Shown here one piece after another: positions 17,104 through 19,892 of a DNA stretch of 19,892 bases. This DNA comes from Betaproteobacteria bacterium (GTDB taxonomy: Bacteria; Pseudomonadota; Gammaproteobacteria; Burkholderiales; Gallionellaceae). The stretch lies in NCBI GenBank assembly GCA_028871775.1, contig JAGWMH010000005.1, positions 1-19,892 on the forward strand, read 5' to 3'. The notes under the pieces were generated by a model. It saw only the letters and a list, made by a program, of their open reading frames with translations, had not been told where the DNA came from and searched no databases. How positions within the stretch are numbered: position 1 is the stretch's first letter; each line of letters begins with the position of its first letter. Position numbers and translations under genes: made by a program.

Positions 17104-18886
17104 GGCATTTATTGCCGGTCTGCCCCTGTTGCCCGGGGTATATCGCATGCTGGACAGCCAGGGGCAGGTGTTGTACGTCGGCAAGGCGGGGCAACTGAAA
17201 AAGCGCGTCGCCTCCTATTTCCAGAAAACCAATGTTTCGCCGCGCATCCGTCTGATGGTGTCGCATATCGCGCGCATCGAGGTGACGGTGACGCGCTCCG
17301 AGGCTGAGGCGTTGCTGCTGGAAAACAATCTCATCAAGACGCTGAAGCCGCGCTACAACATCCTGTTCCGCGATGACAAGAGCTATCCCTACATCGTGCT
17401 GACCGGGCACAAGTTTCCACGCCTGGCCTATTATCGCGGCGCGACCGGCAAGCAGCATCAATACTTCGGACCTTATCCCAATGCACATGCGGCGAAGGAA
17501 AGCATCAACCTGCTGCAAAGAATTTTCCGCATCCGCACCTGTGAGGACAGCTTCTTCAAAAACCGCACGCGCCCCTGTTTGCTGCACCAGATTCATCGCT
17601 GCACCGCCCCCTGTGTCGGATTGATCAGCGAACAGGATTACGCCGGCGATACGCACAACGCCGCGCTGCTGTTGCAGGGCAAGCAGGGTGAAGTGGAGGG
17701 GCTGCTGCGTCAGGCGATGGAGCAGGCTGCGGAAGCACAGCATTACGAGCAGGCCGCAGCACTGCGCGACCAGTTGCACGCGTTGCACACGGTGCAGCAA
17801 AAGCAGTTTATTGAAAGCGGCCGCGCGACGGATGCGGATATCGTCGCCGTGGCAGAACTGGGCGGCGCGCTATGTGTGAATCTGGCTATGGTGCGCGGCG
17901 GCAGGCATCTCGGCGACAAGAGCTTTTTTCCACAGAACGCCGAAGGACAAGCGCCCGGCGAAGTTCTGGAGGCATTTCTGGCGCAGCATTATCTGAACCG
18001 CAGTGTGCCGCCGTTGATTCTCACCAGTGTTGAAATTGCGGCGGAGGCGCTGGAAGCCTTATTCAGCGGGCAGGCCGGACACAAGGTGCAGATACGCCAC
18101 AGTGTCAGCGGTGAACGCCGCCAATGGCTGGATATGGCGCTGAGTAATGCGCTGCTGGCATTGCGCCAGCATAGCGGGCAGCAAGCAGGGCAACTGGTCC
18201 GTCTGGAAGCTCTGCGTGAGGTATTGTCGTTGCCGCAACTGTCGCGTATCGAATGCTTTGACATCAGCCACACCATGGGCGAGGCGACGGTCGCTTCCTG
18301 TGTGGTATACGACAATTTTTCCATGCGCACTGCCGAATACCGACGCTACAATATCAGCGGCATTACCGGAGGCGATGATTACGCGGCCATGCGCCAGGCC
18401 TTGCTGCGCCGCTACCAGAAATTGCAGGTAGGGGAGGGCAAGCGGCCCGATCTGGTGTTGATTGATGGCGGAGCCGGGCAACTGGGCATTGCCGGTGCAG
18501 TGATGGCCGAACTGAACTTGCCTGACATCCCGTTGATAGGCGTGGCTAAAGGCGTTGAGCGTAAACCCGGGGTGGAGCAATTGTTACTTCCACACCAGGA
18601 AAAGCCGTTACAATTGCCGCCGGACAGCCCGGCGCTGCATTTGATTCAGCAGGTGCGGGATGAAGCGCACCGCTTTGCCATCAGCGGACACCGCGCCAGG
18701 CGCGGCAAGGCACGCACGGCATCCATGCTGGAGGAAATCAGCGGGGTGGGGGAGAAGCGCAGGCGCAACCTGCTGGCGCGCTTCGGCGGCCTGCAAGGTG
18801 TCCGCCAAGCCAGCGTGAATGAGTTGGCGCAGGTGGAAGGCATCAGCCAATCTCTCGCGGAAAAAATTTATCAACAGTTGCATTGA
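17075..18886 (+). CDS. uvrC: UvrC, excinuclease ABC subunit C
   Basis: Nuclease of nucleotide excision repair that makes both incisions around a UvrAB-marked lesion. The 603 residues (E. coli 610) show an N-terminal GIY-YIG domain (GVYRM at about 21-25, VLYVGKAG at about 32-39, Arg in LKKRVASYF). A cysteine cluster follows (about 151-180, [20 protein letters not shown]), then a UVR motif (about 200-235), an RNase H-like nuclease domain beginning [12 protein letters not shown] (about 391), and C-terminal helix-hairpin-helix motifs ([18 protein letters not shown]). The start is TTG at 17075, 29 bases inside the glycosylase gene. No ATG fits, and the N-terminus matches the family, so translation is probably coupled. 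pgsA follows after 28 bases. Confidence 0.97.
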   Translation: MTQKIEFDPKAFIAGLPLLPGVYRMLDSQGQVLYVGKAGQLKKRVASYFQKTNVSPRIRLMVSHIARIEVTVTRSEAEALLLENNLIKTLKPRYNILFRDDKSYPYIVLTGHKFPRLAYYRGATGKQHQYFGPYPNAHAAKESINLLQRIFRIRTCEDSFFKNRTRPCLLHQIHRCTAPCVGLISEQDYAGDTHNAALLLQGKQGEVEGLLRQAMEQAAEAQHYEQAAALRDQLHALHTVQQKQFIESGRATDADIVAVAELGGALCVNLAMVRGGRHLGDKSFFPQNAEGQAPGEVLEAFLAQHYLNRSVPPLILTSVEIAAEALEALFSGQAGHKVQIRHSVSGERRQWLDMALSNALLALRQHSGQQAGQLVRLEALREVLSLPQLSRIECFDISHTMGEATVASCVVYDNFSMRTAEYRRYNISGITGGDDYAAMRQALLRRYQKLQVGEGKRPDLVLIDGGAGQLGIAGAVMAELNLPDIPLIGVAKGVERKPGVEQLLLPHQEKPLQLPPDSPALHLIQQVRDEAHRFAISGHRARRGKARTASMLEEISGVGEKRRRNLLARFGGLQGVRQASVNELAQVEGISQSLAEKIYQQLH

Positions 18887-18914
18887 GGAATTTCTGTTTC
18901 AGTTCAACCTATCC

Positions 18915-19490
18915 ATGCCATTCAATATCCCCAATTTGCTGACCTGGTTCAGGATAGTGATGATCCCGGTGTTCTTTGCCGTGTTTTATGTATCCGACAG
19001 CACGCTCAGCCTGCACCATAAGCATCTGGCCAGTACACTCATCTTTGCGCTCGCCGCCATTACCGACTGGCTGGATGGTTATCTGGCACGCACGCTGAAC
19101 CAGACTTCCGCGTTCGGTGCCTTTCTGGATCCCGTGGCAGACAAACTGATGGTGGCAGCCGCACTGATCATGCTGGTTAATCTGGCTTACGTGGATGCCG
19201 TCATCGCCTTCATCATCATTGGCCGCGAGATTGCCATCTCCGCTTTGCGCGAGTGGATGGCGCAGCTGGGCAACAGTAAAAGCACAGCAGTGTCCATGCT
19301 GGGTAAAGTCAAAACCACCTTTCAGATGATAGCCATCTTGTTGCTGCTCTATCACGAGCCGCTGCTGATTTTTTCCGCACACGAAGTAGGTACAGTGCTG
19401 GTTTATATTGCCGCTCTGCTTACCTTGGGGTCGATGATTTATTACCTGATGCTGGCGATGCCGCAAATCACGCAAAAATCGCAGGAGTAA
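18915..19490 (+). CDS. pgsA: PgsA, CDP-diacylglycerol-glycerol-3-phosphate 3-phosphatidyltransferase
   Basis: Integral inner-membrane enzyme that makes phosphatidylglycerol phosphate, the first committed step to phosphatidylglycerol and cardiolipin. The 191 residues have about five to six hydrophobic helices. The CDP-alcohol phosphotransferase signature D-x2-DG-x2-AR-x8-G-x3-D-x3-D is complete (DWLDGYLAR, then GAFLDPVADK). Start 18915 (MPFNIPNLLTWFRIVMIP) matches the family N-terminus; in-frame codons upstream overlap uvrC and look unrelated. No clear ribosome binding site is visible. The uvrC-pgsA-tRNA order is also that of E. coli. Confidence 0.95.
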   Translation: MPFNIPNLLTWFRIVMIPVFFAVFYVSDSTLSLHHKHLASTLIFALAAITDWLDGYLARTLNQTSAFGAFLDPVADKLMVAAALIMLVNLAYVDAVIAFIIIGREIAISALREWMAQLGNSKSTAVSMLGKVKTTFQMIAILLLLYHEPLLIFSAHEVGTVLVYIAALLTLGSMIYYLMLAMPQITQKSQE

Positions 19491-19492
19491 AA

Positions 19493-19521
19493 TTGATTTT
19501 TCGCCGCACGCCATGTATAGT
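19493..19521 (+). promoter_or_regulatory. Sigma70 promoter of the tRNA cluster, with GC-rich discriminator
   Basis: TTGATT (19493-19498) and TATAGT (19516-19521) are spaced by exactly 17 bases, followed by the GC-rich GCCGCGC. That combination is typical of stringently controlled stable-RNA promoters. It begins three bases after the pgsA stop, so the tRNAs do not depend on pgsA transcription. Confidence 0.75.
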
Positions 19522-19531
19522 GCCGCGCTCT

Positions 19532-19608
19532 CGGGGTGTAGCGTAGCCTGGTAGCGCGCCTGCTTTGGGAGCAGGATGTCGGGAGTTCGAATCTCTCCAC
19601 CCCGACCA
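19532..19608 (+). tRNA. tRNA-Pro (anticodon TGG)
   Basis: Acceptor arms CGGGGTG and CACCCCG pair fully. The anticodon stem CCTGC/GCAGG encloses loop TTTGGGA with anticodon TGG (19566-19568). The T-loop TTCGAAT is present and CCA is encoded (19606-19608). Confidence 0.97.
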
Positions 19609-19643
19609 GGTTTAACAAGTCGATTTGGCGACCGAAAGAAATT

Positions 19644-19720
19644 GTGCCCGTAGCTCAACTGGATAGAGCACCAGCCTTCTAAGCTGGGGGTTACAGGTTC
19701 GATTCCTGTCGGGCACGCCA
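19644..19720 (+). tRNA. tRNA-Arg (anticodon TCT)
   Basis: Acceptor arms GTGCCCG and CGGGCAC pair fully. The anticodon stem CCAGC/GCTGG encloses loop CTTCTAA with anticodon TCT (19678-19680), which reads AGA and possibly AGG. T-loop TTCGATT; encoded CCA (19718-19720). Confidence 0.97.
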
Positions 19721-19745
19721 GAAATGCGATTTAAGTCAGTTCAAT

Positions 19746-19822
19746 GGTGGCTGTAGCTCAGTTGGTAGAGTCCCGGATTGTGATTCCGGTTGTCGTGGGT
19801 TCGAGCCCCATCAGTCACCCCA
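19746..19822 (+). tRNA. tRNA-His (anticodon GTG)
   Basis: The extra 5' G (-1, 19746) opposite C73 is the histidine identity element. Acceptor arms GTGGCTG/CAGTCAC contain one G-T pair. The anticodon stem CCGGA/TCCGG encloses loop TTGTGAT with anticodon GTG (19780-19782). G-T pairs also occur in the D and T stems. CCA is encoded (19820-19822). Confidence 0.95.
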
Positions 19823-19844
19823 CTCAATTCTAGTAATTTCAACA

Positions 19845-19868
19845 GGAAATCAAATTTTGTTTGATTCC
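19845..19868 (+). terminator. AT-rich hairpin after tRNA-His, possible terminator
   Basis: GGAAATCAAA (19845-19854) pairs with TTTGATTCC (19860-19868) around TTTTG, with one bulged A. No real T tract follows, so the role is uncertain. The window ends 24 bases later and further tRNA genes may follow. Confidence 0.3.
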
Positions 19869-19892
19869 GTCTAACTTAAATTTGGCAAATGG

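Overview
The window looks like a chromosome segment of a GC-rich betaproteobacterium, probably from the Nitrosomonadales (Gallionella/Sideroxydans-like). That placement is inferred from protein flavour and gene neighbourhoods (dapC-dapD-dapE-prmB, rpsO-pnp, uvrC-pgsA-tRNA, short QueF); no 16S gene is present. Almost all of it is core housekeeping DNA with short gaps, and no gene-free stretch exceeds 300 bases.

Left arm (1-5755, minus strand). Read in transcription order this is dapC, dapD, a pilU-type motor ATPase, dapE, a 70-residue Cys/Asp/Gly-rich membrane protein and prmB, which runs off the left edge. The three dap genes are successive steps of the succinylase route to diaminopimelate and lysine. 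dapD is bracketed by related short repeat elements in inverted orientation. dapC has a possible sigma70 promoter and a long leader with potential structure.

Middle (5756-9480). An EamA-type transporter and purT (purine synthesis) lie on the plus strand. They are followed by a small accessory patch (about 7882-9011). The patch holds a 101-residue GIY-YIG nuclease gene flanked on both sides by palindromic repeat units, including an exact 25-bp direct repeat on either side of the gene. Next to it is a lower-GC gene for a PD-(D/E)XK-like protein. queF (queuosine precursor synthesis) closes the block on the minus strand.

Right arm (9542-19892). smc (chromosome organisation) is on the plus strand and a DUF4124 exported protein is on the minus strand. 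The rpsO-pnp pair has an intervening terminator. A repair and lipid cluster follows: udgB overlapping uvrC, then pgsA. The window ends with three tRNA genes (Pro-TGG, Arg-TCT, His-GTG) behind a good sigma70 promoter with a GC-rich discriminator.

The best candidate for something under-described is the GIY-YIG cassette. Its hairpin units keep a 10-nt loop while their stems differ by compensatory changes, and they surround a small nuclease gene. This resembles the known REP/RAYT relationship but with a different enzyme fold. The repeats and the gene are seen directly; any mobility or functional link is inference.
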